From Flavobacterium luteum (GTDB lineage: Bacteria; Bacteroidota; Bacteroidia; Flavobacteriales; Flavobacteriaceae): DNA of 64,000 nt. The translations under genes and the position numbers were made by a program. Positions 53,060-62,668 of the stretch are shown one piece after another (position 1 is the first letter of the stretch; every line of letters begins with the position of its first letter). The notes under the pieces were generated by a model. The model searched no databases. It was given only the letters and a program-made list of their open reading frames with translations, and was not told the origin of the DNA. The stretch is taken from assembly GCF_008806775.1 (NCBI RefSeq), contig NZ_WAEM01000001.1, positions 310,001 to 374,000 of the forward strand, read 5' to 3'.

Positions 53060-54451
53060 TTAGATGATTTGAAATTCAGGTGTTTTTACCATAGTGTTGA
53101 ACAATCGCATTACAGCATTATCAGCACCTTCTGCCTGTGGATTAAAATCGTATTTTAAAATCGTTTCCCAGTCTTTTTGCAGATTTTCATCGGTATGAAA
53201 TAAAAGCCGCTCTTGTAACTCCGCAATAATAGTTTTGTTGGTTCCCGATTTGTTCCATTTTAAGGATACATTTAGGAGTTGATTGCTATTGGCATTCACC
53301 ATATCATTGTCTGTATTCTGGGCTCTGCGGCTGATGTTTCTACCGCTACACAACAAATCGGCAACAGTATTCCGCTGCAAGTAGACCTGTGAACTTATCC
53401 ATTCTTTTCCTCCATTCCAGCCTTTAACATTGGGCTGGTTGAATAAATCCATGCCTTGCTGTTTCAGGTAAAAAGCCAGTACCTTCGGATTCAGTTGCTC
53501 TGCATTCAATTCATTCATCAATTGTAAAATATAAACCAACGGATCTTTAATCTTGCTTCCGGCGTTGTCTTTTGTGAATTCTTCGGTAAAGATTTTAGTC
53601 AGCAAAGGCTTGATTTCAAAATCGACCTTCTTGAAGTAATCGCCATAATAGGTTACCAATTCCGGTTTCGGATTGTCATAAACAAACCACTGCAGTATTT
53701 TTCGGGTAATTAGATACGGCACTGCCTTTTGTTCAAATATGATGTCAATCATTTCGTCTGCCTTGAAGTTTCCAGTTTTGCCAAAATAAGTAATGGTTTC
53801 GTCGTTTTGAAGCGCCTGTCTGTAAACAGCTTCCTCTTCACCAATGTTGAGTCCCGCCAAACCTTTCGCACCGTTTTTAATATCATCTTCGGTATAATTG
53901 CCAATTCCAAGTGTAAAGAGTTCCAATAATTCCCGACTGAGATTCTCATTTATTTTATCCCGACGGTTGTCCACATTATCCAAATAACGCACCATGGCAT
54001 TGGATTGGATTATTTTTTTTGTCAACGTTTTAAAGTTTCCAAAAGCATGTTCTCGAAGCAATTGGTTGTGCTGGAATATCCAATGATTGACTTTTACTTT
54101 TTGAAACGTACATACAAAATGATTGTGCCAAAAGCAGATCATCTTCTCGCGCAGCGGAAAATCATCGGCAATCATTTTCTGCAGCCACCAGGCTTTCATC
54201 TCTTGGGATACTTGAATTTCCACTTTCAATAATTCTTTGACATTTTCAGGATTTGATGCTTTGATTTCCTGACGTCTTGCTTTTAACTCCTTCAGTGATT
54301 TAGGACTCTTATCTAAAAACGAAGTAATTTTTTTGTCATAAGAAGCACGGAAAGAGTTGTCCAGAAATTTTGATAAACCCATTTGTTCAATAGCTTTACT
54401 TTGTTTTCCAGAAAATCCTAAACGAAGCGACCAAAGTGTGTTGGTATTCAT
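53060..54451 (-). CDS. DUF1800-family protein
   Basis: This 463-residue protein begins LWSLRLGFSGKQ and has the family segments MICFWHNHFVCTF, NENLSRELLELFTLGIGNYTEDDI and ILQWFVYDNPKPE. DUF1800/DUF1501 pairs are widespread and uncharacterised. No clear signal peptide is visible at this start, so it may begin further upstream or be cytoplasmic. Confidence 0.9.
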   Translation of the reverse strand: MNTNTLWSLRLGFSGKQSKAIEQMGLSKFLDNSFRASYDKKITSFLDKSPKSLKELKARRQEIKASNPENVKELLKVEIQVSQEMKAWWLQKMIADDFPLREKMICFWHNHFVCTFQKVKVNHWIFQHNQLLREHAFGNFKTLTKKIIQSNAMVRYLDNVDNRRDKINENLSRELLELFTLGIGNYTEDDIKNGAKGLAGLNIGEEEAVYRQALQNDETITYFGKTGNFKADEMIDIIFEQKAVPYLITRKILQWFVYDNPKPELVTYYGDYFKKVDFEIKPLLTKIFTEEFTKDNAGSKIKDPLVYILQLMNELNAEQLNPKVLAFYLKQQGMDLFNQPNVKGWNGGKEWISSQVYLQRNTVADLLCSGRNISRRAQNTDNDMVNANSNQLLNVSLKWNKSGTNKTIIAELQERLLFHTDENLQKDWETILKYDFNPQAEGADNAVMRLFNTMVKTPEFQII

Positions 54452-54462
54452 AACAATGATTT

Positions 54463-55281
54463 TTATCTTCTTTGGCTACCTTTTGTTCGTTTTACTTTTA
54501 CCGCTTTTACGTTGCCTCTTCGATTTTTGTGGATTACGGTAGTACCTCTTCGGTTGTGAACCACTACTGTTGAAGAATGTCTTCGAGGATAATAAACACG
54601 GCTTACAGCGGCAACACGCCGAACCTTTACTACATGGTAATGCGGACGATACCGTACGCCGTAAGAATAAAAAAGCGGATGTGCAATTGGGCTCCAAGGG
54701 CTCCACGATCTTGGATACGCTCTCCAGCGATAAGGTGAAATCCAAACCACATAAGCGGGAGCATATAAATAGCGGACACTTGGCCAAGCCCATACATTTA
54801 CTGTTGGTGCCGAATTAGCAACAACGGCAACATTGGATGCTGCTTTTAGGTTTTGTACAGCCCCTTTTTCTTCACTTGATGGTTCAACAATTGTGTTTTT
54901 GGGAAACAAATCTTCATCGCCCATAATCTGTAAAACGGCATTCCCTTCGCTGGTTTTTTCAATGGCAATTAATGCGATGTCTTGTTTTTCTGTTTCATTG
55001 AGATAGGTGCTCATGACAATCATATGAGAGTCATTTTCCTTGATGTCTTCCACATTGATATAATCGACCTGACCATCTCCGTCTAAATCAAGATTGTTCA
55101 CCTGATTGTTTTCCTGATTAAGATTTCTTTCAAATTCTTCGAGTGAATTAGAATTTTTGAATAGCTCTAAGGCACCTTCTAAACTAAAATCGTCACCTGT
55201 ATTTTCAGGACGATTGTCTTCCTGACCGAAAGCTGATGTTATTGCTAGAACAACCAAAAGTAGCGCAACTATCTTTTTCAT
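54463..55281 (-). CDS. Hypothetical exported protein with EF-hand-like loop and basic tail
   Basis: This 272-residue protein has a signal peptide ending near TSAFGQ, an EF-hand-like calcium loop DLDGDGQVDYINV, and a Tyr/Trp/Pro-rich middle (YLYAPAYVVWISPYRWRAYP). The tail is very basic, with Arg/Lys clusters (HSSTVVVHNRRGTTVIHK, KRTKGSQRR). The basic tail could bind nucleic acid or an anionic polymer. It is upstream of, and perhaps co-transcribed with, the DUF1800 gene. Confidence 0.75.
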   Translation of the reverse strand: MKKIVALLLVVLAITSAFGQEDNRPENTGDDFSLEGALELFKNSNSLEEFERNLNQENNQVNNLDLDGDGQVDYINVEDIKENDSHMIVMSTYLNETEKQDIALIAIEKTSEGNAVLQIMGDEDLFPKNTIVEPSSEEKGAVQNLKAASNVAVVANSAPTVNVWAWPSVRYLYAPAYVVWISPYRWRAYPRSWSPWSPIAHPLFYSYGVRYRPHYHVVKVRRVAAVSRVYYPRRHSSTVVVHNRRGTTVIHKNRRGNVKAVKVKRTKGSQRR

Positions 55282-55827
55282 AAACTATACATTTTTAGAA
55301 GTATGACTCTATTACAAAGCTATGGTTTAATTTGATACGATAATTTTTGTCTTCCTATCGTAAATGCTTTAAAAGTTCTTCACTATTTCAGTGTTATTTA
55401 TGCTGATACAAAACTCCTATATATTGTATAAAATCATATCTATCCACCCCAACTTTGGGTAGATTGGTATTACAAAGTAGCAATAGCAATCACTCTCAAT
55501 TCTATAAATAAACTTTTAAAGCCTGTGATAAACTTTTCAAACTGAAAAAAAAATCACAACATAAACCCAAAAAAAGGGTACTGAACACCATTACTTTCTA
55601 ATTTGAAAAGTAGATTTATAATTTAACAGTTGCGTTTTCTGTTTCAATTCAATTGGTAAATACATATATTTTTTAAATAAAGCAACCTAAAATACATAAA
55701 TCCGTTTGTCGCCTTTTTCAATTATCAACAAATCTTAAATAACACTTAAATGACGTTGTATTCCAATTTAAAACTAAACATTTTTGCCTACTTTTGTCTA
55801 ACTTTTTAATTTACTAATTCCAAACTG
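55282..55827. other. Intergenic region before ccsBA
   Basis: No gene is visible. It holds the right copy of the AAAGTAGCAATAGCAATC repeat (55473-55530). TACTTTTG at 55789-55796 matches the -7 consensus about 32 bases before the ccsBA start, but no well-spaced -33 box is seen. Confidence 0.5.
55473..55530. repeat. Imperfect direct repeat flanking the DUF1501/1800 locus (right)
   Basis: This copy matches 51578-51636 in the same orientation with a few mismatches and small gaps. See that entry. Confidence 0.5.
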
Positions 55828-58800
55828 ATGGAAAAAAAGATACTTTCCTTTTTATTCTCAACTCGTTTAATGGCTTTTTTATTCCTTTCTTATGCAGTGG
55901 CAATGGGAATAGGAACCTTTATAGAAAGCGAATACAATACGGATACGGCTCGAATTCTAATTTACAATACCAAATGGTTTGAAGCCATTCATTTGTTTTT
56001 TCTAATCAATTTTTTAGGAAATATAAAACGGTACCAACTCTATAAAAAAGAAAAATGGGCGACTCTTTTATTGCACTTGTCTTTTATTTTTATACTAATA
56101 GGTGCTGGCATTACTCGGTATATCAGTTACGAAGGCATGATGCCCATTCGTGAAGGTGCTGCCGAAAATCAAATTTATTCAGATAAAACGTTCCTTACTT
56201 ATTTTGTAGATGGTGAGTATAAAGGCGAAATGAAGCGACGCATTTTCGAAAATCCTTTGTTGCTTTCTCCGGTTACAAACAATGCGTTCTCCTATACTGA
56301 AGACTTTGCCGATATTCCTTTTGAAGTGTCCTATAAAAATTTTATAATGGGCGCCACAGAATCGATTGCTGAAGATAAAAACGGAACAGTTTATTTAAAA
56401 TTAGTCGAATCTGGCGATGGAACCCGTCACGAGCATTATTTAAAAGAAGGGGAAGTTCAAAACATTCATAACATTTTATTTGCTTTAAATAAATTTACTA
56501 AAGGTGCTGTTAATATCAACACCACTGGAGATTTTTATACCATTCAAACCCCATTTGATGGACAGTTTATGCGAATGGCTGACAAAATGCAGGGCAAAGT
56601 CATAAAAGATGAGACCCAACCGTTAATGATGCGTTCTTTATACAATGTGGGAGGTTCACAATTTGTTTTTCCGGAACCCGCCAAAAAAGGGTTTAAAACC
56701 TATGTTTCGAATAACGATTTTAAAGCTAAAAAACACGACGATGCATTAACGGTAACCATTAGCTCTCAAGGAACAACTAAGGAAGTAACGTTATTAGGGT
56801 CTAAAGGTAAAATAGGAGAGCCTCAAGTGGTTACAATTGGCAAATTAGATTTTACGTTATCCTACGGAAGTAAAGCCTATACTTTGCCATTCAAAATTCA
56901 GCTGAATGATTTTATTGCAACAAAATATCCTGGAACCGAAAAAAGTTATGCCGCTTTCGAAAGTCAAGTAACGGTCTTAGACAACAGCAAAAAAACGAAT
57001 GCTCGCATTTATATGAATCATATTTTAGATTATGGTGGGTATCGCTTTTTTCAATCTTCGTTTGACCCAGATGAAAAAGGAACGGTACTATCCGTAAACC
57101 ACGATTTTTGGGGAACACTAATCACTTATATTGGGTACTTCATGTTGTTTTTTGCCATGATGGCGATATTGTTTACCAAACATTCTCGCTTTGCAGATAT
57201 TAAACGCAAATTAGAAATTGTGAAAAATAAGAAAGCAAAATTAATCACTATTGCTATTCTTTTTTTGAGTTGTAATGCCTTTTCACAAAATCATGCGAGT
57301 CATAAAACAACACAAAATCAAATTGATTCACTATTAAATAAATACAAAGTTACCGAAGAACATGCGGCAAAATTTGGTAGATTGATTGTGCAGGATGAAG
57401 GCGGTAGAATGAAACCCGTGAACACGTTCTCGTCTGAATTGTTGCGAAAAGTGAGTAAAAGCGATACCTATAAAGACATGAATTCTGATCAAGTATTTTT
57501 GTCGATGGTTCAATTTCCTAGAGTTTGGTTTGAAGTTCCTTTAATTTACATCAAAAACGGAAATGATAGTATTCGTAAAATTATAGGATTGGATGCAAAA
57601 GAAAAATATGCTCCTTTTATTAAATTCTTTGATGATAAAGGCAATTATAAATTGACTCCTTATATTGAAGAAGCCTATAAAGCATCAATTCCCGATCAAT
57701 TTCAGAAAGATTTTATAGAAACCGATCGTAAAGTAAATCTATTAAATTCGGCTTTGAGCGGCAGCATTTTGAGAATTTTTCCTATTCCTAATGATGCCAA
57801 TAACAAATGGATTTCGTATTTAGAATTGAATCAAGCCAACATTCACGGTATTGATTCTACTTTTACTAAAAACATACTTCCTTTATACATGAGTGCTTTA
57901 GATAGTGCTGAGATTAAAAAGGATTATGTAAATGCGAATTTCTTTTTGCAAAGCATGGAGAATTATCAGAAAAAGTTTGGTAGTGCCGTTCGTCCTAACG
58001 ACGATAAAATTTCTTCTGAAATCATGTACAACAAATACGATATTTTTAAGAAACTCTATTATTTGTATATGTTAACTGGCGTGTTGATGCTATTGTTTAC
58101 CATCATCAATATTTTCTTCGAAAAGAAAGCCATTCGAATGGTCATTAATGGATTTCACATTCTTATTGGGTTCTTGTTTCTTTTGCATACTACAGGATTA
58201 ATAGTACGTTGGTATATTTCGGGTCATGCCCCTTGGAGTGATGCCTATGAAAGTATGATTTATGTGGCTTGGGCTACCATGTTTTTTACTTTGGCTTTTG
58301 ATATCAAATCAAAATTAACGGTTGCCTCAGGAACTTTTGTGGCTTCAATGATTTTAATGATTGCGCATTGGAATTGGATGGATCCTTCGATTGCGAACTT
58401 GCAACCGGTTTTAAATTCCTATTGGTTAATGATTCACGTAGCCGTAATTGTGGCCAGTTACGGTCCGTTTACTCTGGCTATGGTTTTAGGGGTAGTAGCT
58501 TTAATTTTAATGTTATTTACCAACAGTAAGAACAAAGCCAAAATGGATTTGAACATTCAAGAAATTACGTATATCAATGAAATGGCTCTAACCATTGGTT
58601 TGGTCATGCTTACCATTGGAAATTTTCTTGGCGGACAATGGGCAAACGAAAGTTGGGGACGTTATTGGGGATGGGACCCTAAAGAGACTTGGGCCTTAAT
58701 TAGTATTATGATTTACGCATTCGTGATTCATGCCCGTTTTGTTCCTGCTTTACGCGGAAAATGGATTTATAATTTAATGAGTATCGTTGCTTTCTACTCA

Positions 58801-58965
58801 ATTATGATGACCTATTTCGGGGTGAATTTTTACCTTACCGGAATGCATTCCTATGCTAGTGGAGACAAAGTGGTAACACCAAGTTTTGTATATTATTCAG
58901 TAGCTTGTGTTGCCGTTTTAGGTTTCTTTTCGTATTTGAGTTATAAGAAGCATTTGAAGAAATAA
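55828..58965 (+). CDS. Fused ResB-CcsA cytochrome c biogenesis protein
   Basis: This 1045-residue protein joins a ResB-like part (residues 1-~480, with N-terminal membrane helices and a large periplasmic region) to a CcsA-like part (~740-1045) carrying the haem-handling WWD-type segment GGQWANESWGRYWGWDPKETWAL. In this system II family ResB and CcsA move and attach haem to apocytochrome c; fused forms occur in Bacteroidota. A middle stretch (~495-730) resembles a periplasmic extension of CcsA. It is followed by a strong terminator. Confidence 0.93.
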   Translation: MEKKILSFLFSTRLMAFLFLSYAVAMGIGTFIESEYNTDTARILIYNTKWFEAIHLFFLINFLGNIKRYQLYKKEKWATLLLHLSFIFILIGAGITRYISYEGMMPIREGAAENQIYSDKTFLTYFVDGEYKGEMKRRIFENPLLLSPVTNNAFSYTEDFADIPFEVSYKNFIMGATESIAEDKNGTVYLKLVESGDGTRHEHYLKEGEVQNIHNILFALNKFTKGAVNINTTGDFYTIQTPFDGQFMRMADKMQGKVIKDETQPLMMRSLYNVGGSQFVFPEPAKKGFKTYVSNNDFKAKKHDDALTVTISSQGTTKEVTLLGSKGKIGEPQVVTIGKLDFTLSYGSKAYTLPFKIQLNDFIATKYPGTEKSYAAFESQVTVLDNSKKTNARIYMNHILDYGGYRFFQSSFDPDEKGTVLSVNHDFWGTLITYIGYFMLFFAMMAILFTKHSRFADIKRKLEIVKNKKAKLITIAILFLSCNAFSQNHASHKTTQNQIDSLLNKYKVTEEHAAKFGRLIVQDEGGRMKPVNTFSSELLRKVSKSDTYKDMNSDQVFLSMVQFPRVWFEVPLIYIKNGNDSIRKIIGLDAKEKYAPFIKFFDDKGNYKLTPYIEEAYKASIPDQFQKDFIETDRKVNLLNSALSGSILRIFPIPNDANNKWISYLELNQANIHGIDSTFTKNILPLYMSALDSAEIKKDYVNANFFLQSMENYQKKFGSAVRPNDDKISSEIMYNKYDIFKKLYYLYMLTGVLMLLFTIINIFFEKKAIRMVINGFHILIGFLFLLHTTGLIVRWYISGHAPWSDAYESMIYVAWATMFFTLAFDIKSKLTVASGTFVASMILMIAHWNWMDPSIANLQPVLNSYWLMIHVAVIVASYGPFTLAMVLGVVALILMLFTNSKNKAKMDLNIQEITYINEMALTIGLVMLTIGNFLGGQWANESWGRYWGWDPKETWALISIMIYAFVIHARFVPALRGKWIYNLMSIVAFYSIMMTYFGVNFYLTGMHSYASGDKVVTPSFVYYSVACVAVLGFFSYLSYKKHLKK

Positions 58966-58983
58966 TGCAAGTTTATACGATAT

Positions 58984-59019
58984 AAAAAAAGGTTCAACCA
59001 TAAAGTTGAACCTTTTTTA
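58984..59019. terminator. Bidirectional terminator after the ResB-CcsA gene
   Basis: AAAAAAGGTTCAAC (58985-58998) pairs with GTTGAACCTTTTTT (59005-59018) around a 6-base loop, flanked by A and T runs. It lies between the convergent ResB-CcsA and LuxR-type genes. Confidence 0.88.
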
Positions 59020-59051
59020 TTTGGTTTAAGGAGAAATACAGCATTTGCGAT

Positions 59052-59861
59052 TTAAATCATCCCCGCCATTTTTGCCATTTGTACCAATGCCGTTGAATCT
59101 CTAACCCCTAATTTGTCAATCATGTTACCACGATGATTACCAACGGTATTAATGCTGATATATAATTTCTCGGCTATTTCTTTGGTATCCAAATCATCAG
59201 CGATTAGTTTTAAAATCTCTTTTTCCCTTACAGACAATAAGTCTTTATTGGAATACAGTTTATCTTGGGAATGAAAGGTGTGAACATATTCACTGTTTTC
59301 TCCATGTGAAATTCGTATCCAATACTCCCTAAAATTCTTTTTAAGAAGGTGATTGATGTTTTGAACATAATTAAAAGTGTAATTAAATTTCCTATTTTCA
59401 TCGTAATGAATGGGAGAACCCTTAGAAAAAAGGCAGATTGGTTTGCCATCCAACAGCTTGTATCTAATGCCACAGTGAAATATTTGTATATTCATTCGAT
59501 GTTCAAAAGGAATGTCCTCTAGCACTCCAGTGAACCACTTTACGGAATCGGTAAAAAAAGTCAAATACTCTTTTTCAAGCAAACTCATAATCTGAATCAT
59601 TCTCTCCGCTTGGGGTACTTCGGGAAGTTCGCCCCAAAATTCTTTTTCTCCCACTTCTAGAACTGGAGTATAATTGAGGTGGTCAAATATCCCAATCACT
59701 GCATCGGTGCCTCTTATTCCGTTAAGAAGCAGATTTGCTTCCTCTCTAAATCGTTCTACTTCTCCAATGGTATCGTCTATAAAAAAAGAAGATGACATGG
59801 CAACAATCTTTTTATACAGGAAATCTGCATCCTGCATCTTTCTCAAACTATTTTCCTGCAT
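59052..59861 (-). CDS. LuxR-family transcriptional regulator
   Basis: This 269-residue protein has a PAS-like or unknown N-terminal sensory region (~1-190) and a C-terminal LuxR HTH (LSVREKEILKLIADDLDTKEI, LYISINTVGNHRGNMIDKLGV). Stand-alone LuxR regulators with PAS-like sensors are common in Flavobacteriia. No receiver or kinase is adjacent. It is monocistronic. Confidence 0.88.
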   Translation of the reverse strand: MQENSLRKMQDADFLYKKIVAMSSSFFIDDTIGEVERFREEANLLLNGIRGTDAVIGIFDHLNYTPVLEVGEKEFWGELPEVPQAERMIQIMSLLEKEYLTFFTDSVKWFTGVLEDIPFEHRMNIQIFHCGIRYKLLDGKPICLFSKGSPIHYDENRKFNYTFNYVQNINHLLKKNFREYWIRISHGENSEYVHTFHSQDKLYSNKDLLSVREKEILKLIADDLDTKEIAEKLYISINTVGNHRGNMIDKLGVRDSTALVQMAKMAGMI

Positions 59862-60083
59862 ATCTTTTTAGTATGTTTTTTTCCTTGTTCTCCAATAGTA
59901 TATTACAGCCTATCTAATTTAAAACTGAAATGCTTTTATAAAATGCTAATGTAGTGGATTTTATCCTTTAGAAATAAAATTGCTCTTAAAAAAATGATGA
60001 TTATCACTATTTCCTGTGCGAATAGCTAAAGCTAGTTTTACTTTATAAAACAAAGTAACTAAAACAAGCAAAATAGTAGCATT

Positions 60084-60704
60084 ATGATAGCAACAACTAC
60101 TTATTCCAAAAGGCAAGTTATACCAGTATTCATTACTAGCAATACTAAATTTGTTAACCCACATAATGATATTGATTCATTAGTAAAGTTGGTTCAATCT
60201 AAAAGTGAAAGAGGCTTTCATACTTTATATAATAAGTATTGTAAAGCACTATATGTGGTGATTTTAAAACTTGTAAAGCGAACAGATGTAGCTGATGATT
60301 TATTGCAAGATACTTTTGTAAAAATATGGAAACACATTGATAGTTATGATAGCTCTAAAGGAGCTTTATATACATGGATGTTGAACATAGCAAGAAACCA
60401 AGCTTTAGATTATCTTCGTTCAGCTAATTATCGAAAGCAACAGCTTCAAGTAGAAATTGATTTATTTGCTCATTGTAAAGCTAGTATTGGAAATACAGTT
60501 TCAAGCAGTTGCCCCATAGAATTTTCTGACTTTAAAAGCAAAGCATTAGAACTTGACTCAAAATATACCGAAGTGATTGATTTGATTTACTTCTATGGCT
60601 GGACACAAGAGCAAACCGCCGATATTTTAAAATTGCCATTGGGAACCATAAAAACCAGAGCAAGAAAAGGACTTAGTTTGTTAAAAATACTTTATCAACA
60701 ATAG
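60084..60704 (+). CDS. ECF sigma factor (locus 1)
   Basis: This 206-residue sigma-70-like protein has region 2 (SERGFHTLYNKYC, VADDLLQDTFVKIWKHIDSYD, LNIARNQALDYLRS) and region 4 (VIDLIYFYGWTQEQTADILKLPLGTIKTRARKGL). The first ~30 residues are not typical of ECF proteins, so an in-frame start further in is possible. A truncated anti-sigma-like gene follows 68 bases later. Confidence 0.93.
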   Translation: MIATTTYSKRQVIPVFITSNTKFVNPHNDIDSLVKLVQSKSERGFHTLYNKYCKALYVVILKLVKRTDVADDLLQDTFVKIWKHIDSYDSSKGALYTWMLNIARNQALDYLRSANYRKQQLQVEIDLFAHCKASIGNTVSSSCPIEFSDFKSKALELDSKYTEVIDLIYFYGWTQEQTADILKLPLGTIKTRARKGLSLLKILYQQ

Positions 60705-60772
60705 TATTAGACCGTAGAAATCCAATTTTAAGCTACAGCTAAATAGAAAAATATTAAAAATAAAATAAGCAA

Positions 60773-61015
60773 ATGAATATAGGTAACTATATCACTAGTG
60801 GAATACTTCAAGATTATTGCCTTGGAGTACTTACAATTGAAGAAGAAAAAAAAGTGGAAAACATGTGTCATGATTTTCCCGCTGTGGCAAATGAACTTCA
60901 GTTATTACAAAAGACACTTGAAAAATATACAGCAAACAATAGTATTTTTCGTCGGAATGAATTACGAATGAAGGTTTGGGAAGCGGTAAAAAAATTATGG
61001 GAAGCGAACCCTTAG
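60773..61015 (+). CDS. Short anti-sigma-like protein without membrane helix
   Basis: This 80-residue protein has the pattern of the N-terminal part of the neighbouring anti-sigma factor: SGILQDYCLGVLTIEEEKKVENM corresponds to SGDLELYVYGLLNEEESRQI there. It ends before any transmembrane segment, so it would act as a soluble anti-sigma factor, or is a truncated gene. It follows the ECF sigma factor. Confidence 0.7.
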   Translation: MNIGNYITSGILQDYCLGVLTIEEEKKVENMCHDFPAVANELQLLQKTLEKYTANNSIFRRNELRMKVWEAVKKLWEANP

Positions 61016-61136
61016 TGATAGATAAAGTATAGCGTACATAGATTAATCTTTGTCAAAGATTTATACTTTGACAAAGATTTTAAAAAGGGTATTATTAAAA
61101 GGCATTATAAATTTTCTTTACATTTAAACAATTCAT

Positions 61137-61925
61137 TTACACTTTTCCTAAAGTATACAATTGTTCCATAGTAGGCGATTTGCTTCCTCCAGATGGCTCT
61201 AGTGTAATCCCAAAAGCTTCGGCATCTCCAGTTGAATTTACAGCAAACATTTTTGTGGTATTGTCGCCAAATTTATCCAACAAACCAATACTCGTTGGTG
61301 TCAATTGAGGCAATAATTTTAGAGACCAAATTTGATATACTTTTCCTTCTGGTGGTTCTGGTAAACCTGAGGCATCAACATAAACGACTTCGGTTTCTTT
61401 ATTCCAATAAATTTTAGCAAAAGCTTTTGGAGCAACGGCTTGTCCACCTAGAGTAATAACTGTGTTTTTTGTGTCCCGAATAACAGTCAAAGCCTCTTTA
61501 GCATTTTTGCTCTGATTTTCAGCAGCAACTACAGCATCGTTTAGTTTTATTTTTTCATTTTCAATAGTAGTTATTTTGCTCTCTATAGCAGTTTGATTGG
61601 TATACATATAGCCAATTCCAACCAATAAAACAACAGAAGCTGCCCAGCCCAGATATTGGTATGTACTTGTTTTTGACTTCATTTGAATCACTTTACGATG
61701 TTTCAAATTTAATTTATACTTGATTTTCTCATATACATCTGAAGAAAGTACTGGAGAAAAACTACTCGATAACGATAATATACTTTTTTCAATTGCTAGT
61801 ATTTCATCTTTTATTGTCTTATCTGATTGAGACAAAACTGCTATTTGCCTACTTTCTTCTTCGTTTAATAAACCATAAACGTAGAGTTCTAAATCACCTG
61901 AATTGATTATCTCTTTTGTATCCAT
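61137..61925 (-). CDS. Anti-sigma factor, RskA-like
   Basis: This 262-residue protein has an N-terminal anti-sigma domain (SGDLELYVYGLLNEEESRQI), one membrane helix (~90-107, YLGWAASVVLLVGIGYMY), a coiled region and a periplasmic RskA-type domain (VVYVDASGLPEPPEGKVYQIWSL in two parts). It should hold the ECF sigma factor encoded immediately upstream until an extracellular signal triggers release. The start of this gene overlaps the sigma gene by one base. Confidence 0.9.
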   Translation of the reverse strand: MDTKEIINSGDLELYVYGLLNEEESRQIAVLSQSDKTIKDEILAIEKSILSLSSSFSPVLSSDVYEKIKYKLNLKHRKVIQMKSKTSTYQYLGWAASVVLLVGIGYMYTNQTAIESKITTIENEKIKLNDAVVAAENQSKNAKEALTVIRDTKNTVITLGGQAVAPKAFAKIYWNKETEVVYVDASGLPEPPEGKVYQIWSLKLLPQLTPTSIGLLDKFGDNTTKMFAVNSTGDAEAFGITLEPSGGSKSPTMEQLYTLGKV

Positions 61926-62455
61926 TATACTTTTAAATACGTTCTTAAATCATTTATACAATTTCTATTTTGCGTTTTAACAGTGCCAAGCGGAATCTCA
62001 AGTTCATCCGAAGCTTCTTGTTGGGTATATCCTTGAAAAAATAATAATTCAATGATTTGGATACACTTTGGTTTTAACTTGGTTACAAATTCTCTAATTC
62101 CAATAATATCAATCCTATTGATGAGTTTGTTGCTGTCGTCCAATAGATGTACGAAATTATCAGCGGATAGGTTTTTCTTAGTGTTTGAATATCCTTTAGA
62201 TCGAAGTTTATCAATGGCTGTGTTTCTGGCAATATTCAAAATCCAGGTGTAAAATCTTCCTTTGTTTTCTGAATAGCTGTCGATGCTTTTCCAAATTTTC
62301 ACAAATACTTCTTGTAAGGCATCTTCAGCATCTTCTGTTTCTTTTATAAGATTAGAGATAACCGAAAACAAACTCTTCGAATACATATCATACATGACAG
62401 TAAAGGCACGCTCATCCTTATTAAGGATTAACGGAATTAATTCTTCTTGACTCAT
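61925..62455 (-). CDS. ECF sigma factor (locus 2)
   Basis: This 176-residue sigma factor has region 2 (DERAFTVMYDMYSKSLFS, AEDALQEVFVKIWKSIDSYS, LNIARNTAIDKLRSKG) and region 4 (IELLFFQGYTQQEASDELEIPLGTVKTQNR). It overlaps its anti-sigma gene by one base. The DUF4331 gene lies divergently upstream and is a possible target. Confidence 0.95.
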   Translation of the reverse strand: MSQEELIPLILNKDERAFTVMYDMYSKSLFSVISNLIKETEDAEDALQEVFVKIWKSIDSYSENKGRFYTWILNIARNTAIDKLRSKGYSNTKKNLSADNFVHLLDDSNKLINRIDIIGIREFVTKLKPKCIQIIELLFFQGYTQQEASDELEIPLGTVKTQNRNCINDLRTYLKV

Positions 62456-62668
62456 TGTTTTTGTTTTTTGTCGTTATAGGAACACATACGTAAGAATTCT
62501 AGGTTTGGTTTAATAAATATATCTTTTTTTTTAAACAAAATTAATTATCAAATAAATTATTTTATAAATACTTGAAATACAGTTATTTATAAAATAATTC
62601 TTTTTTTTTAAAATCCACAATCATTTCATTCTCGTATATCATTTTTTAACAACTTAATATTTTTAAAC

